Of a stretch of 64,000 bases of DNA, positions 53,284-63,237 are shown one piece after another; the stretch's first letter is position 1, and each line of letters begins with the position of its first letter. The DNA is from Mesorhizobium sp. CAU 1732. GTDB taxonomy: Bacteria > Pseudomonadota > Alphaproteobacteria > Rhizobiales > Rhizobiaceae. The stretch is taken from the NCBI RefSeq assembly GCF_039888675.1, contig NZ_JBDQQR010000002.1, forward strand, positions 472,001 through 536,000. Reading direction: 5' to 3'. A program made the position numbers and the translations under genes. The notes beneath the pieces were generated by a model. The model saw only the letters and a list, made by a program, of their open reading frames with translations, was not told the DNA's origin and did no database searches.

Positions 53284-55110
53284 TTATGCAGACTCCTTGA
53301 AGTCGACGTCGTGCTCGTCGGGGCCGCCCATGGCCATGTCGAGCGCGAAGCCCCTGACACGTTCCTGCTGCGCGGAGACGGAGTTGCGGGCCGGCGCCGC
53401 AGGCTTGCGGTAGGTCGGCTTCGCGGACGGCTTGATATGCGCGACCGTGGGCTTGGCGGCAGCCGGCTTCTGGGCGGGCGCGGCACGACGGGTGCCCGCA
53501 TTGTCGGTGCGGAAGAAGGCGATCGATGCCTGGAGCTCTTCGGCCTGCGCCGCCAGCTCTTCGGACGTCGCCGACATCTCTTCCGATGCGCCGGCATTCT
53601 GCTGCGTCACCTGGTCGAGCTGCTGGATCGCCTCGTTGATCTGGGCCGCCCCTATATCCTGTTCACGGCAGGCCGCGCTGATCTCGGAGACAAGTTCGGC
53701 TGTCTTGCGGATATCGGGAACCAGACGCGTCAGCATCTCGCCCGCTTCGGCCGCAACCTTGACCGTGTCGTCGGAAACGGCGCTGATTTCCGCTGCTGCG
53801 GTCTGGCTGCGTTCGGCGAGCTTGCGCACTTCGGACGCGACGACCGCAAAGCCCTTGCCATGCTCACCGGCGCGCGCTGCTTCCACCGCAGCGTTGAGTG
53901 CGAGCAGATCCGTCTGGCGTGCGATCTCCTGCACGATGCCGATCTTCTCCGCGATGGTGCGCATCGCCTGAACGGCGCGGGTCACCGCCTCGCCGCTGGC
54001 TTCCGCGTCCTTGGAGGACTGGCGGGCCATCTTCTCGGTCTGGGCCGCGTTGTCGGCGTTCTGCTTGATGTTTGCGGCCATCTGCTCCATCGAAGACGAT
54101 GCCTCTTCGGCAGCCGATGCCTGTTCCGTCGCGCCTTGCGAGAGCTGTTCCGAGCTCGACGACAATTCCTGGCTTCCCGACGAGACGTTTTCGGCAGCCG
54201 CCGCAGCGTCCGCCACGACGGAACGAAGACGTTCGACCATGCTTTGCAGCGACAGGCCGAGCGTGTCCTTGTCGGAGAGCGGCGTTGGACGAACGGTCAG
54301 GTCGCCTTCCGAAATCTGCTCGGCGATGCGCGCCGTCTCGCGCAGGTTCGCCGTCATCGTGTTGACGTTGTCGACGAGGTCCTTGATCTCGTCGTTCGTG
54401 GTGACATCGACCTTCTGGTTCAGATCGCCGATCGAAACGGCCTTGGCCAGATCGATGACGCGGGCCAGACCGCGGCTGATGCCGAGCGCAATCCACAATG
54501 CGATGCCGATGCCGGCCACGAGCGCCACGCCGGTGATCGCAAAGACGATATTGCGCGTGTTGGCGTATAGTTCGTCGGTGACGCGATCGGCTTCGACCAT
54601 CGCGACCTTGTTGGCCTCTACCTGCGTGCTGATGATGCCTTCGATCGCATCGGTGATCGGGCGGCCTTCCACGCGCGTCAGGCGAACGGCTTCGGCAGTG
54701 TTGCCGGAACGCGAGGCGCTGCGGATGCGGTCGTCCACCTGAACCAGCCGGTCGAATTGCGTGCGAACGTCAGCCCACTGGCGGGCGGCGTCCTCGCTGG
54801 CTGAATTGTCCCGCAGCCACTGGACTGTCTCCAGAAAATTCTGACGGTTACGGTCGCTCGCATCCGTATAGCTCTGGATTTCCGCAGGCGTCTCTGAATT
54901 CGCCAGGTTGAGCTGCGCGCGAGCGATGCGGAGCTGGTAGTCTCCGAGGTTTTGGGCCCGCTCCAGCCGAGCGGCCGGTCCCTCCACCATTTCGGTGATG
55001 GACTGGTTGAGATTGGACAGGCTGTAGATTCCGTAGCCTGCCGTTATGCCGAGCATGAGGATCAGCAAGCCGAACCCCAAGGCGAGTTTCATTTTGATGG
55101 TGAAGCGCAT
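53284..55110 (-). CDS. methyl-accepting chemotaxis protein, locus II copy 1
   Basis: A 608-residue receptor with a short N-terminal cytoplasmic part ([14 protein letters not shown]), a membrane segment, a helical periplasmic domain of about 150 residues, a second membrane segment ([20 protein letters not shown]), HAMP and a signalling domain. The receptor tip is [20 protein letters not shown]. The tail [18 protein letters not shown] is shared with the next receptor and is not a WxxF pentapeptide. The start at 55110 is supported by position relative to the first helix. The periplasmic domain differs from that of the neighbour, so ligands probably differ. Confidence 0.94.
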   Translation of the reverse strand: MRFTIKMKLALGFGLLILMLGITAGYGIYSLSNLNQSITEMVEGPAARLERAQNLGDYQLRIARAQLNLANSETPAEIQSYTDASDRNRQNFLETVQWLRDNSASEDAARQWADVRTQFDRLVQVDDRIRSASRSGNTAEAVRLTRVEGRPITDAIEGIISTQVEANKVAMVEADRVTDELYANTRNIVFAITGVALVAGIGIALWIALGISRGLARVIDLAKAVSIGDLNQKVDVTTNDEIKDLVDNVNTMTANLRETARIAEQISEGDLTVRPTPLSDKDTLGLSLQSMVERLRSVVADAAAAAENVSSGSQELSSSSEQLSQGATEQASAAEEASSSMEQMAANIKQNADNAAQTEKMARQSSKDAEASGEAVTRAVQAMRTIAEKIGIVQEIARQTDLLALNAAVEAARAGEHGKGFAVVASEVRKLAERSQTAAAEISAVSDDTVKVAAEAGEMLTRLVPDIRKTAELVSEISAACREQDIGAAQINEAIQQLDQVTQQNAGASEEMSATSEELAAQAEELQASIAFFRTDNAGTRRAAPAQKPAAAKPTVAHIKPSAKPTYRKPAAPARNSVSAQQERVRGFALDMAMGGPDEHDVDFKESA

Positions 55111-55328
55111 TTGATCTGTAGCCCCAAAAAGATCGTAAGTTTGCTGTGACGCGGCGCGCCTGTAGTGGCGTGTCGGTGGTGAAAGAACGTGCCGGTCGCG
55201 GCAGGGGAAGAGTGCAACTCCACTGCCTGGATGGCCCGTGCATGAAGCCGGACGCCTGTACATTCCCGCCTGTCTTTATCTGGCTCTTGTTTGCGGGAAT
55301 GCCGTGTTCATACCTGCTCAATCAGGTT

Positions 55329-55814
55329 TCAGGCCGCCGCAGACGCGTCGGCCAGAAGTGTCGTATCGCGCTCCGAGAGAAGGCTTGCGAGGTCGATCAG
55401 GACGACGAAGCCCTGGTCTCTCCGCACGACGCCGGCGATGTAGTCGGATCGCCAGCGGCTGCCGATGTCGGGAGCCTTTTCCACCTGGTCACGCCGGAAT
55501 GGCGTGACCTCGTAGACCCGGTCTGCGACCATGCCCAAAGTGAGCATGCGATCGTCGAGCGGGATATCCATGACCAGCACCCGCGTGTGCGGTGTGGCCA
55601 CCGTCTTCGTCAGGCCGAGCTTGAGGCGCAAATCCATGACCGGAACGCCCTGGCCTCTCACATCCCGCAGGCCCAGCAGGTAATCCGGACCGTTGGGAAC
55701 CCTGAAGGCCTGCTCGTGGTCCAGGATTTCCCGGACCACGCCGACCGGCACCGCGAAGACCTCATCACCGAGACTGAAGGTGACGTATTGGGCTTCGTCG
55801 GAGCCGGACATCAT
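55329..55814 (-). CDS. cheW: chemotaxis coupling protein CheW, locus II copy 2
   Basis: A 161-residue CheW nearly identical in architecture and much of its sequence to copy 1 ([40 protein letters not shown]). The first ATG (55814) overlaps the receptor stop upstream as ATGA; a second ATG follows immediately. A 218-bp gap follows before the next receptor, the largest inside the operon, and could hold an internal promoter. Confidence 0.94.
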   Translation of the reverse strand: MMSGSDEAQYVTFSLGDEVFAVPVGVVREILDHEQAFRVPNGPDYLLGLRDVRGQGVPVMDLRLKLGLTKTVATPHTRVLVMDIPLDDRMLTLGMVADRVYEVTPFRRDQVEKAPDIGSRWRSDYIAGVVRRDQGFVVLIDLASLLSERDTTLLADASAAA

Positions 55815-57907
55815 GCAGACTCCCGGAAGTCGGCGTCATGCTCGTCCGGTCCGCCCATCGCCATGTCGAGCGCAAAGCCCTTGGCGCGTTCCTGCTGGGC
55901 ATGGACCGGGTTGCCGGCCTGCTTCTTGAATACCGGCTTTGCAGCCGGAGACTTGCGAGGTGCCTGAGCCGGCGCTGCCATCTTGGCGGCGGGAGCGCTT
56001 CGCTTCGCGTTCGCAGCTTCGATGCGGAAGAACGCGATGGAAGCCTGGAGTTCCTCGGCCTGTGCGGCGAGTTCTTCCGACGTCGCCGACATCTCTTCCG
56101 ATGCGCCCGCGTTCTGCTGCGTCACCTGATCGAGCTGCTGGATCGCCTCGTTGATCTGGGCAGCGCCGATATCCTGCTCGCGGCAGGCGGCACTGATCTC
56201 GGAGACGAGTTCGGCGGTCTTGCGGATATCGGGAACCAGACGCGTCAGCATCTCGCCCGCTTCCGTGGCGACGGTCACGGTGTCGCCCGACAATGCGCTG
56301 ATCTCGGCTGCCGCAGCCTGGCTGCGTTCGGCAAGCTTGCGCACTTCGGAAGCAACGACCGCGAAGCCCTTGCCGTGCTCGCCGGCGCGGGCAGCTTCGA
56401 CAGCCGCGTTGAGCGCCAGCAGATCGGTCTGACGTGCGATTTCCTGCACGATCCCGATCTTTTCCGCGATGGTGCGCATCGCTTCCACCGCACGCGTCAC
56501 GGCAGCGCCGCTGCTTTCAGCATCCTTGGAAGACTGACGCGCCATCTTCTCGGTCTGGGCTGCGTTGTCGGCGTTCTGCTTGATGTTGGCAGCCATCTCC
56601 TCCATCGAGGACGAGGCCTGTTCGGCAGCCGAAGCCTGCTCGGTGGCGCCCTGCGACAACTGCTCGGAGCTCGACGACAGTTCCTGACTGCCTGCCGAAA
56701 CGTTCTCGGACGCGGCCAGAGCATCGCCCACGACGCCGCGCAGACGCTCGATCATCTTGTTCACGTGGCCGAGCAGGTCGCCGACCTCGTCACGCGTGGT
56801 GATGTCGGCATAGCGCGTCAGATCCCCCTCGGCGACGGAGCGGACCGCTTCATTGGCATTGCGCAGACCGCGTCCGATGGAGACGACGATCCAGAACGCC
56901 GCAACAATTGCGATCAGGGTCGAAAGCGCAAGCAGACCCATCAGCATCATGCGGCTGTTCTCGTAGGTCGCGTCCGCTCCGGCGATGCCCTCAAGCTTGA
57001 GCTGGCGGTTGAACTCGACGAGTTCGTTGAGCGATTCCACTGCCGCGGCACGAGCCTCACGCATCTCGCCATTCGCAAGCAGCGTGGATTCGTACGTGCT
57101 GCGCTGGATGGCAACAGCATTGGAACGATCGGCTGCGCCCTTGACCGTGGCAAACGCGGCCTGCATGGCCTGCACGGCAGCGCGCTGCTGACCCTGCGCA
57201 GATGCCAGCAATGCGGAAATGTCCGTTTCGATCTCCGTGGCGGCGGCGTCATACGCCTTCATCCAGTCGGCCTGCCGGTCGGGATCGCTGCTGGCGAGGA
57301 GAATATTGCGGTGCTGGCGGAAGAAGTTACCGACATCAGCCCGGATTTCCGAAGCCCGCTCATAGTTCTCCAGGGCACCGACGTCTCCGCGCAGCACGGA
57401 TTCCCGTATCGTTCTGGAAAGCGTTACCGCGGCTTCCTCGGCGGCGCGGTAGGCGACTGTGCCGTCCGTCGTCGATATGTTGAACGCTTCAAAATCCGTG
57501 TTCTTCTTGGTGATCTCCTGCAAGGTCAGGTTCTGGGCCCAATAGGACGACCACTTTGTCGTGAAATCGTTGAGCAAACCATGGCCCGTTTGGGTGGTGA
57601 GCTTGCTTCTGACGTCTTCGGTAAGCTTCGCCAGATCCGCGTTACGTGCAGCCAGGGTCGTGGAAATCTGGTCCATTTCCGCGGCGTCGTTGGTGAGGAT
57701 CATCTGCCGTGTCTGCGAGCCGATTTCGCCGGTAAGCGTTTCAAGCCCGCTGAGGCCGAGCGTGGCTTCGCCGGTTACGTTCACGAGCCGGTCCATGGTC
57801 TCGTTGAGCTCGCCAAGACTCTGGACAGCAACGAACATACTGACGCCGGACAGCAGAATGACCGTTGAAAACGTCGCTATGAGCTTGGTTCTGATGGTTA
57901 ATCGCAT
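55811..57907 (-). CDS. methyl-accepting chemotaxis protein, locus II copy 2
   Basis: A 698-residue receptor. A first membrane helix ([20 protein letters not shown]) is followed by a large helical periplasmic domain of about 290 residues, roughly twice the size of that in copy 1. A second helix ([20 protein letters not shown]), HAMP and the signalling domain follow. From [20 protein letters not shown] to the shared tail [10 protein letters not shown] the cytoplasmic part is almost the same as copy 1. GGGGGA precedes the ATG at 57907. The contrast between the similar cytoplasmic half and the different sensor half shows duplication followed by sensor exchange or divergence. Confidence 0.94.
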   Translation of the reverse strand: MRLTIRTKLIATFSTVILLSGVSMFVAVQSLGELNETMDRLVNVTGEATLGLSGLETLTGEIGSQTRQMILTNDAAEMDQISTTLAARNADLAKLTEDVRSKLTTQTGHGLLNDFTTKWSSYWAQNLTLQEITKKNTDFEAFNISTTDGTVAYRAAEEAAVTLSRTIRESVLRGDVGALENYERASEIRADVGNFFRQHRNILLASSDPDRQADWMKAYDAAATEIETDISALLASAQGQQRAAVQAMQAAFATVKGAADRSNAVAIQRSTYESTLLANGEMREARAAAVESLNELVEFNRQLKLEGIAGADATYENSRMMLMGLLALSTLIAIVAAFWIVVSIGRGLRNANEAVRSVAEGDLTRYADITTRDEVGDLLGHVNKMIERLRGVVGDALAASENVSAGSQELSSSSEQLSQGATEQASAAEQASSSMEEMAANIKQNADNAAQTEKMARQSSKDAESSGAAVTRAVEAMRTIAEKIGIVQEIARQTDLLALNAAVEAARAGEHGKGFAVVASEVRKLAERSQAAAAEISALSGDTVTVATEAGEMLTRLVPDIRKTAELVSEISAACREQDIGAAQINEAIQQLDQVTQQNAGASEEMSATSEELAAQAEELQASIAFFRIEAANAKRSAPAAKMAAPAQAPRKSPAAKPVFKKQAGNPVHAQQERAKGFALDMAMGGPDEHDADFRESA

Positions 57908-57933
57908 TTGAATCGTCCCCCGTGAATGAACCG

Positions 57934-58440
57934 TCAGTTGACGGTGCGTGCGGCGCCGGGTGCAGGCGCGTCGTGATGATCGAAGATGGCTTGCAGGTTC
58001 GGGAGGATGATGAATTCGCCCCCGCGCTTGAAAAGCCCCTCGATGTAATCAGGCCGCCAGCGCATACCGACGCTGGGTGGCGGTTCGCTCGCCTTCATGG
58101 CGAGAGTCGTCACTTCATTGACCTTGTCGGTCCGGAGGCCGATCAGGGTCGTTTCCCCTTTCAGGTCGAGCTCGATGACGACGATGCGGCTGTCGATCGT
58201 CGCCTCCGTCGCATCCATCCCGAAAGCCAGCCGAAGGTCAGCCAGCGGGATCACCCGTCCGCGAAAGTTGATGACGCTGCCGACGAAACGTTCCGCGCCC
58301 GGAACCCGCGTCTCGGGCAGCATGTCGAGGATTTCCTGCACCCGCATCGCCTCCAGCGCGAAGGTTTCGCCATGAAGGTTGAAGGTGAGGACTTCCATTT
58401 CGTCGCCGGCAGGGCCGGCATCTGTTGTCTGCTGCATCAT
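57934..58440 (-). CDS. cheW: chemotaxis coupling protein CheW, locus II copy 3
   Basis: A 168-residue CheW of a different subtype from the other two in the locus ([40 protein letters not shown]). It has a C-terminal segment, [20 protein letters not shown]. The ATG at 58440 has AGGGTGATT upstream and lies 5 bp after the cheA stop. It is likely the main adaptor for this CheA. Confidence 0.93.
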   Translation of the reverse strand: MMQQTTDAGPAGDEMEVLTFNLHGETFALEAMRVQEILDMLPETRVPGAERFVGSVINFRGRVIPLADLRLAFGMDATEATIDSRIVVIELDLKGETTLIGLRTDKVNEVTTLAMKASEPPPSVGMRWRPDYIEGLFKRGGEFIILPNLQAIFDHHDAPAPGAARTVN

Positions 58441-58445
58441 CGCAA

Positions 58446-60473
58446 TCACCCTGCAGCGCGCAGTCGCGCTTCCTGTTGCTGGCCGGCCGCCACGAGATGG
58501 GCGACGTCGAGAATGAGCGCGACGGTGCCGTCGCCCAGGATCGTCGCGCCGGAAAAGGTCGCAACGTCGGCGTGCAGCTTCGACATCGACTTGATGACGG
58601 TCTGGTGGTCGCCGATGATCTGGTCGACCACGAGGCCCACGCGCTCGGAGCCCGTCGAGATGACCACGATCTTCTGATGCGGGTCGGGTCTCGTGCCGGT
58701 ATCGAAGAGTTCGCGCAGGCGCAGGAACGGAACCAGCGCGTCGCGCAGCGAGATGAAGGACCGGCCCCGCGAGCGCAGATCGTCTTCGAGCGACAGTTCG
58801 ATGCATTCCTCGACCGCGGCGAGCGGGATCACGTAGCGCCCCTCGCCGACGCGGACGAGCAGCCCGTCGATGATCGCCACCGTCAGCGGAATGCGAAGCG
58901 ATATCTCCGACCCCTCGCCCGCCTTGCTGGTCATGTCGATGGCGCCGCGCAGCGACTCGATCGTACGCTTCACCACATCCATTCCGACGCCGCGCCCGGA
59001 GAGGTTGGTGACCTTCTGCGCCGTCGAGAAACCAGGATGGAAAACGAACTGCAGGAGTTCCTGATCGCTCACCGCCTGGCCCGGCTCTATCAGCCCCGAT
59101 GCTTCCGCCTTGGCGCGAACCTTCGCCCGATCGATGCCACGGCCGTCGTCGGTAATCCTGATGATGACCTCGCCGCCGGCCTGTCGGGCAGACAAGCGGA
59201 TCGTTCCCATGGACGGCTTGCCGGCAGCCTCGCGATCGCCCGGCAGTTCGAGCCCGTGGTCGATGGAGTTCCGCACGAGATGCACCAGCGGGTCGGCCAG
59301 CCGCTCGATGACGGTCTTGTCGACCTCGGTGCTCTCGCCCTCCGTGACGAGCTCGATCGCCTTGCCGGTCTCCCGCGCAAGGTCATGCACGAGCCGCCGG
59401 AAACGGCCAAACAATGTCGCGACCGGCACCATGCGCAAAACCATCATCGTATCGCGCAACTCGCCGGACAGCCGCTCGATCTCCTCGGAGACCGAGCGCA
59501 GATGCAGGTCCGCGCTGCTGGCGGCCAACTGGCTGAGGCGAGACTGCGCGATGACGAGTTCGCCGACGCGGTCCATCAATTCGTCGAGACGTTCGGCGGG
59601 AACGCGGACGTTCTCGGCAGACTTGGCCTGACGAGCCTCGGCCGTCATCGTGACCGGCGCGAGGTCGACCGGAAGTATGGCAGGACGCGGATCGTTCGCC
59701 GGGACCGCAACCGGAGGCGCTGCGACAGCAACCGCCTGTACCTCGCTCGAAGCGACCGGTGTTTGCTCTCCGCCCAGTTCCTCGATGCGAATCTGCATGT
59801 CGTCCATCACGAAAATGAACACGTCCTCGATCGCCGCGCGCGGCTGGTCCGTCTCGACCGTCACGTCCCAGGCGAGGTGGAGATCGGTTGGAACGAGCGC
59901 CTCGATGGGCGGGACGGCGGAGACGTCCGCCTTGATCGTTGCGGGACCCAGATCGCGGATTTCGGCCAGCAGCGCCAACGGGTTCGTGCCGTTCGACATC
60001 GAATTGACCGGCAGGCTGAACCCGACCTTCCAGCCCTTGCGGCCGCTCTGTGCGGGTGTGTCCGTCACAGGCGGAGGCGTGGCCGCCGCCCCGGTCTCGG
60101 CACCCTCGACGGCAGCCCTGAGTGCGCTCAGGAGGCCCTCGCCCCGCTCCAGATGGGCGGGCGTCACCGCGTCTTCCACCAGCGAGCGCATGTGGTCGCG
60201 TGCTGACAGAACGGCAAGGACGAGCTCGACGGTCGCCGGCACTTCGCCTTTGCGCACGCGGTCGAATGCCGTCTCGCAATGATGCGTGAACGCGGCCAGC
60301 GCCTCGAAGCCGAACATCGCGCCGGAGCCCTTGAGGGTGTGCAGCCCGCGAAACACGGCATCGATGAGGTCCTTGTCGGCAAGGCGGTGCGTGAGATCGA
60401 GCAACCCCTCTTCGACCTGCTCCAGAAGCTCGGCAGCCTCGATACGGAAAGTCTCGACAGGATCCATGCTCAT
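58446..60473 (-). CDS. cheA: chemotaxis histidine kinase CheA
   Basis: A 675-residue kinase. The P1 domain has phosphorylated H45 in FRGLHTLKGSGAMFGF. A variable region at about 100-290 may include P2. The dimerisation domain follows LDELMDRVGELVIAQSRLSQ. The ATPase domain has N-box LVHLVRNSIDHGLELPG, G1 RITDDGRGID and GRGVGMDVVKRTIESL, and a C-terminal CheW-like domain ends the protein. It overlaps cheY by ATGA. It is the only complete CheA in the window and phosphorylates CheY and CheB of this locus. Confidence 0.96.
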   Translation of the reverse strand: MSMDPVETFRIEAAELLEQVEEGLLDLTHRLADKDLIDAVFRGLHTLKGSGAMFGFEALAAFTHHCETAFDRVRKGEVPATVELVLAVLSARDHMRSLVEDAVTPAHLERGEGLLSALRAAVEGAETGAAATPPPVTDTPAQSGRKGWKVGFSLPVNSMSNGTNPLALLAEIRDLGPATIKADVSAVPPIEALVPTDLHLAWDVTVETDQPRAAIEDVFIFVMDDMQIRIEELGGEQTPVASSEVQAVAVAAPPVAVPANDPRPAILPVDLAPVTMTAEARQAKSAENVRVPAERLDELMDRVGELVIAQSRLSQLAASSADLHLRSVSEEIERLSGELRDTMMVLRMVPVATLFGRFRRLVHDLARETGKAIELVTEGESTEVDKTVIERLADPLVHLVRNSIDHGLELPGDREAAGKPSMGTIRLSARQAGGEVIIRITDDGRGIDRAKVRAKAEASGLIEPGQAVSDQELLQFVFHPGFSTAQKVTNLSGRGVGMDVVKRTIESLRGAIDMTSKAGEGSEISLRIPLTVAIIDGLLVRVGEGRYVIPLAAVEECIELSLEDDLRSRGRSFISLRDALVPFLRLRELFDTGTRPDPHQKIVVISTGSERVGLVVDQIIGDHQTVIKSMSKLHADVATFSGATILGDGTVALILDVAHLVAAGQQQEARLRAAG

Positions 60474-60838
60474 CGGCCCAGCACCTTCCTGACGATCCGG
60501 ACGAGCTGTTCGGAATCGAACGGCTTGGTCAGCCAGCCGGTAGCGCCCGCCGCCTTGGCGCGCTGCTTCATGCCCTCGTCGGATTCCGTGGTGAGGAAGA
60601 TGATCGGCACGCCCATATGGGCCGGCGACTTGCGCAACTCCTCGATCATGGTCAGCCCGTCCATGACGGGCATGTTCAGGTCGGTGACGATGAGGTCGTA
60701 GTGGTTCGCCTTCGCCTTCTCGATGCCCTGCGCGCCGTCGGCGGCTTCCGCAACCGTGTAGCCCGCGCCGCTGAGAGCGATCTTGATCGTCATGCGTATG
60801 CTGGCCGAGTCATCGACCGTGAGAATGGAAGCGCTCAT
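60470..60838 (-). CDS. cheY: chemotaxis response regulator CheY, locus II
   Basis: A 122-residue receiver with D9/D10, phosphoacceptor D53 (VTDLNMPVMDG), T83/T84 and K105 (LTKPFD). It is second in the operon between the STAS gene and cheA, overlapping both by ATGA. It is the natural first target of the adjacent CheA. It is not closely similar to the CheY at 103-492. Confidence 0.95.
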   Translation of the reverse strand: MSASILTVDDSASIRMTIKIALSGAGYTVAEAADGAQGIEKAKANHYDLIVTDLNMPVMDGLTMIEELRKSPAHMGVPIIFLTTESDEGMKQRAKAAGATGWLTKPFDSEQLVRIVRKVLGR

Positions 60839-61155
60839 TGCAGAACCCCTTCTGTGGTCCAGAGGCCGGCGATGTCGCTCTCGAGGAAGCCGCCCCGCGT
60901 GAGAACATCGAGCAACGGGCCCTGCGGATCGTGCGCAAGCTTAACCGCTTTACCCGATGCCCTTGCACTGACCTGAACGGAGATTAGAAGCTGAACGAAG
61001 CTGATATCAGCCTCGACATCCGAAGGTATCTCGATGTCTATTGATTGATGTGATGCCAGAGACGACGCCAATACTTCTTTCAATTCAGAAATATATCTAA
61101 TCGTCAACGGGCCAGACAAGCGGATGTAATCCGCTTCTGCGCCAGTATGTTCCAA
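60835..61155 (-). CDS. STAS domain protein, first gene of chemotaxis operon II
   Basis: A 106-residue single STAS-like domain (LSGPLTIRYISELKEVLASS, DIEIPSDVEADISFVQLLIS, GLWTTEGVLQ). The position that is a phosphorylatable serine in anti-anti-sigma factors is not obvious, with DISFVQ at the usual DSSG-like site. The start is a TTG at 61155 after CGGGGGCAAAA. It overlaps cheY by ATGA. Stand-alone STAS proteins opening che operons occur in other proteobacterial loci; their role is unclear and could involve scaffolding or control of CheA. Confidence 0.8.
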   Translation of the reverse strand: MEHTGAEADYIRLSGPLTIRYISELKEVLASSLASHQSIDIEIPSDVEADISFVQLLISVQVSARASGKAVKLAHDPQGPLLDVLTRGGFLESDIAGLWTTEGVLQ

Positions 61156-61490
61156 TTTTGCCCCCGAAAACTTGAATTTCCGACTCGTAACCCGAGGCGG
61201 ATAGACTCATTTCTCGGTAAAAAATTTATGAAGCGCTGGGGGTGACTCTACGCCCGCCCAAGGTGAGGCTTAGTCGCGATCTTGCCTTCGGACTGCACAT
61301 ATCGATCGCAGATGATGCATTCTGATACATCTTCACATGATCCCAGCTATCCGACTCCCCAACTCTTCCACCCCAGAAATGACTCCTCTCTGGGCCAAGT
61401 CATTTAATCGAATAGGCCACGCAATTTACCGGAAATTCGCAGTTGATCGGCATAACTCGCCCCAGATCCAGCATGTGCGAGTAGTGTAGA
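61156..61490. other. 335-bp divergent promoter region between che operon II and the receptor/DxxxQ gene
   Basis: No gene is visible. The stretch separates two divergent transcription units and is more AT-rich than its surroundings (for example GGTAAAAAATTTATGAAG at 61215-61232). It must hold both promoters; I could not identify a specific sigma-factor consensus. Confidence 0.5.
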
Positions 61491-63191
61491 GTGAATCCAC
61501 AGATCGACGTCACCAGTTCCGCCCCGTCGAGCGCCCACCTCGGCGATCGCCTGGAGCATGCGCGAAGCCGGCTGGAACAGCGTTTCCTCGATGGCGGCAC
61601 GGTGCTGGCATCCGCGCTCGAACAGATCGGCGACCTGATCGGCGCACTCGATCAGGTCACCGGATCGCTGGGCGAGGATGCCGTCAACGCGACGATCGGA
61701 GACCTGACGGACACGGCCAATCAGCTTCTCGGGCTGCCCGCGCTGCAGACTGCGCGCCAGGACAGCATGCGCGAACTGGCGCAGTCCGGTGCCGTGCTTG
61801 CAGGACACGTCGATACGATGCTTGAGACGCTGCGCTATCTGCGCACCTTCGCGGTCACAGTGAAGATCACCGGCGCGGGCGCCATCGAGTTCGCGGGCTT
61901 CGCCGATGAAATGCTGGACAAGATCCAGAGCGGGCGAAACCAGGTCGACGGCTTTTCCGCCCGCCTCGTCCAGCTCTCCGCGCAGGTCAAGGCCGCGATC
62001 GCGTTCGGCACAGAACTCGACAAGCAGTATCAGGGCATCGTCCCGCAGGTGACCCGCGACCTGTCCGGCGATGCCGTGCGCATGGGCGACTATCACCGCG
62101 ACGTGGCGGACGTCGCCCGCGCGCTTGCCAGGCTGGTTCACGCCGTCCAGAGCAAGGTCGCCAAGGTGCTGTCGGCGCTTCAGATCGGCGACATAACCCG
62201 CCAGCGCATCGAGCATGTGCAAGCGGGCCTGACCATCGTCGACGAGATCAGGAGCGACACTGCCTTCCCGCAGGCCGACGCGCAGGCGATCCTCCGTTTG
62301 CTTGCCGATCAGACCGAAGACCTACTCGAGGAATTCCACGCGGGATGCCAGGTGGTGACGTCGAGCCTCGCCGGCCTCGCTGCGGATACGAAGGAAATCC
62401 TGGCACTCGGCAAAAAGGCGCGGGGCGATGCATCGGGCGGAAGCGAGAGCTTTTTGCGCGCGCTCGAAACCAGCGTCGGTGCCGCTCGCAGGCTCGTGGA
62501 CAAGGTGGAGGCATCGGGCGCACGCGCCGACGATGTGAGCCGTTCGGCCGGATCGACCGCGCAGGAACTGATCGACGGCGTCGACAGCATCCGGGCGATC
62601 AAGACCGAAATCCAGCACATGGCCATCAACACCAGCCTGCGTTGCAGCCGCATGGGCGAGGCCGGCAAACCCATGAACGTCGTGGCTTCGGAACTGCGCA
62701 TCTTCGCGGACCAGATGGAGACCGTGTCTTCGCACATTCTGGGCTGTCTGGATCATCTCAGCGCCCGCGCCAAGGGCCTGTCCGGCGACAATTCCGGGCT
62801 CACCCCGCGCATGGGCGAGACGCTCGATGGTGCCCTGTCTCACATACGCCAGTCCGGCGAGGAGATGGCCGGAAACCTGAAGGAACTCGCGATCCGCGGT
62901 GATCAGGTCGCAAAGAGCGTCGCGCAGAGTGTCGCCAAGCTCGACTTCACGCGCGAACTCGGCGACGTTCTCGAAGAATGCGCCGTTGCATTGGACACGG
63001 AGGCTGCGGGCCCTGTGTCGGCAGAAGACCGGGTCAGCGGCGATGGACCGTTGCACGGCATCGCCGAGCGCATTTTCGCGACCTACACGATGGCCAGGGA
63101 ACGCGACGTGCACAGGCGCCACTTCGATCAACCGGCGGCGGGTCATGCGCGCGCGGTCACCGCGCCCGACCTCGACGACGTCTTGTTCTAG
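61491..63191 (+). CDS. soluble receptor-like chemotaxis protein with CheZ-type DxxxQ motif
   Basis: A 566-residue all-helical protein without membrane segments or HAMP. Residues 220-245 contain LQIGDITRQRIEHVQ, in which D234-I-T-R-Q238 matches the CheZ/CheT phosphatase signature. Residues 370-410 form a degenerate receptor-tip hairpin (EIQHMAINTSLRCSRMGEAG then NVVASELRIFADQ). It ends LDDVLF, similar to the CheY-binding tail of CheZ. It is divergent from che operon II, so it probably acts on that locus as a cytosolic signalling scaffold and/or CheY phosphatase. The start is a GTG without a good ribosome binding site and may be revised. The function is inferred; it is not a standard MCP or CheZ. 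Confidence 0.72.
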   Translation: MNPQIDVTSSAPSSAHLGDRLEHARSRLEQRFLDGGTVLASALEQIGDLIGALDQVTGSLGEDAVNATIGDLTDTANQLLGLPALQTARQDSMRELAQSGAVLAGHVDTMLETLRYLRTFAVTVKITGAGAIEFAGFADEMLDKIQSGRNQVDGFSARLVQLSAQVKAAIAFGTELDKQYQGIVPQVTRDLSGDAVRMGDYHRDVADVARALARLVHAVQSKVAKVLSALQIGDITRQRIEHVQAGLTIVDEIRSDTAFPQADAQAILRLLADQTEDLLEEFHAGCQVVTSSLAGLAADTKEILALGKKARGDASGGSESFLRALETSVGAARRLVDKVEASGARADDVSRSAGSTAQELIDGVDSIRAIKTEIQHMAINTSLRCSRMGEAGKPMNVVASELRIFADQMETVSSHILGCLDHLSARAKGLSGDNSGLTPRMGETLDGALSHIRQSGEEMAGNLKELAIRGDQVAKSVAQSVAKLDFTRELGDVLEECAVALDTEAAGPVSAEDRVSGDGPLHGIAERIFATYTMARERDVHRRHFDQPAAGHARAVTAPDLDDVLF

Positions 63192-63237
63192 CAAGGACCG
63201 GCATGGGCGGCGCGGCCGCCCGCCTCACCGCTGACGA

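Noticed and set aside
55838..57868. Plus-strand open frame (676 codons) antisense to the second locus II receptor
   Set aside because: Mirror of a helical, alanine-rich receptor gene; no motif, no ribosome binding site, and the same happens opposite other receptors (4029-5702 and 53161-54570).
58425..60206. Plus-strand open frame antisense to cheA
   Set aside because: cheA has every catalytic motif in the other strand; the antisense reading has none.
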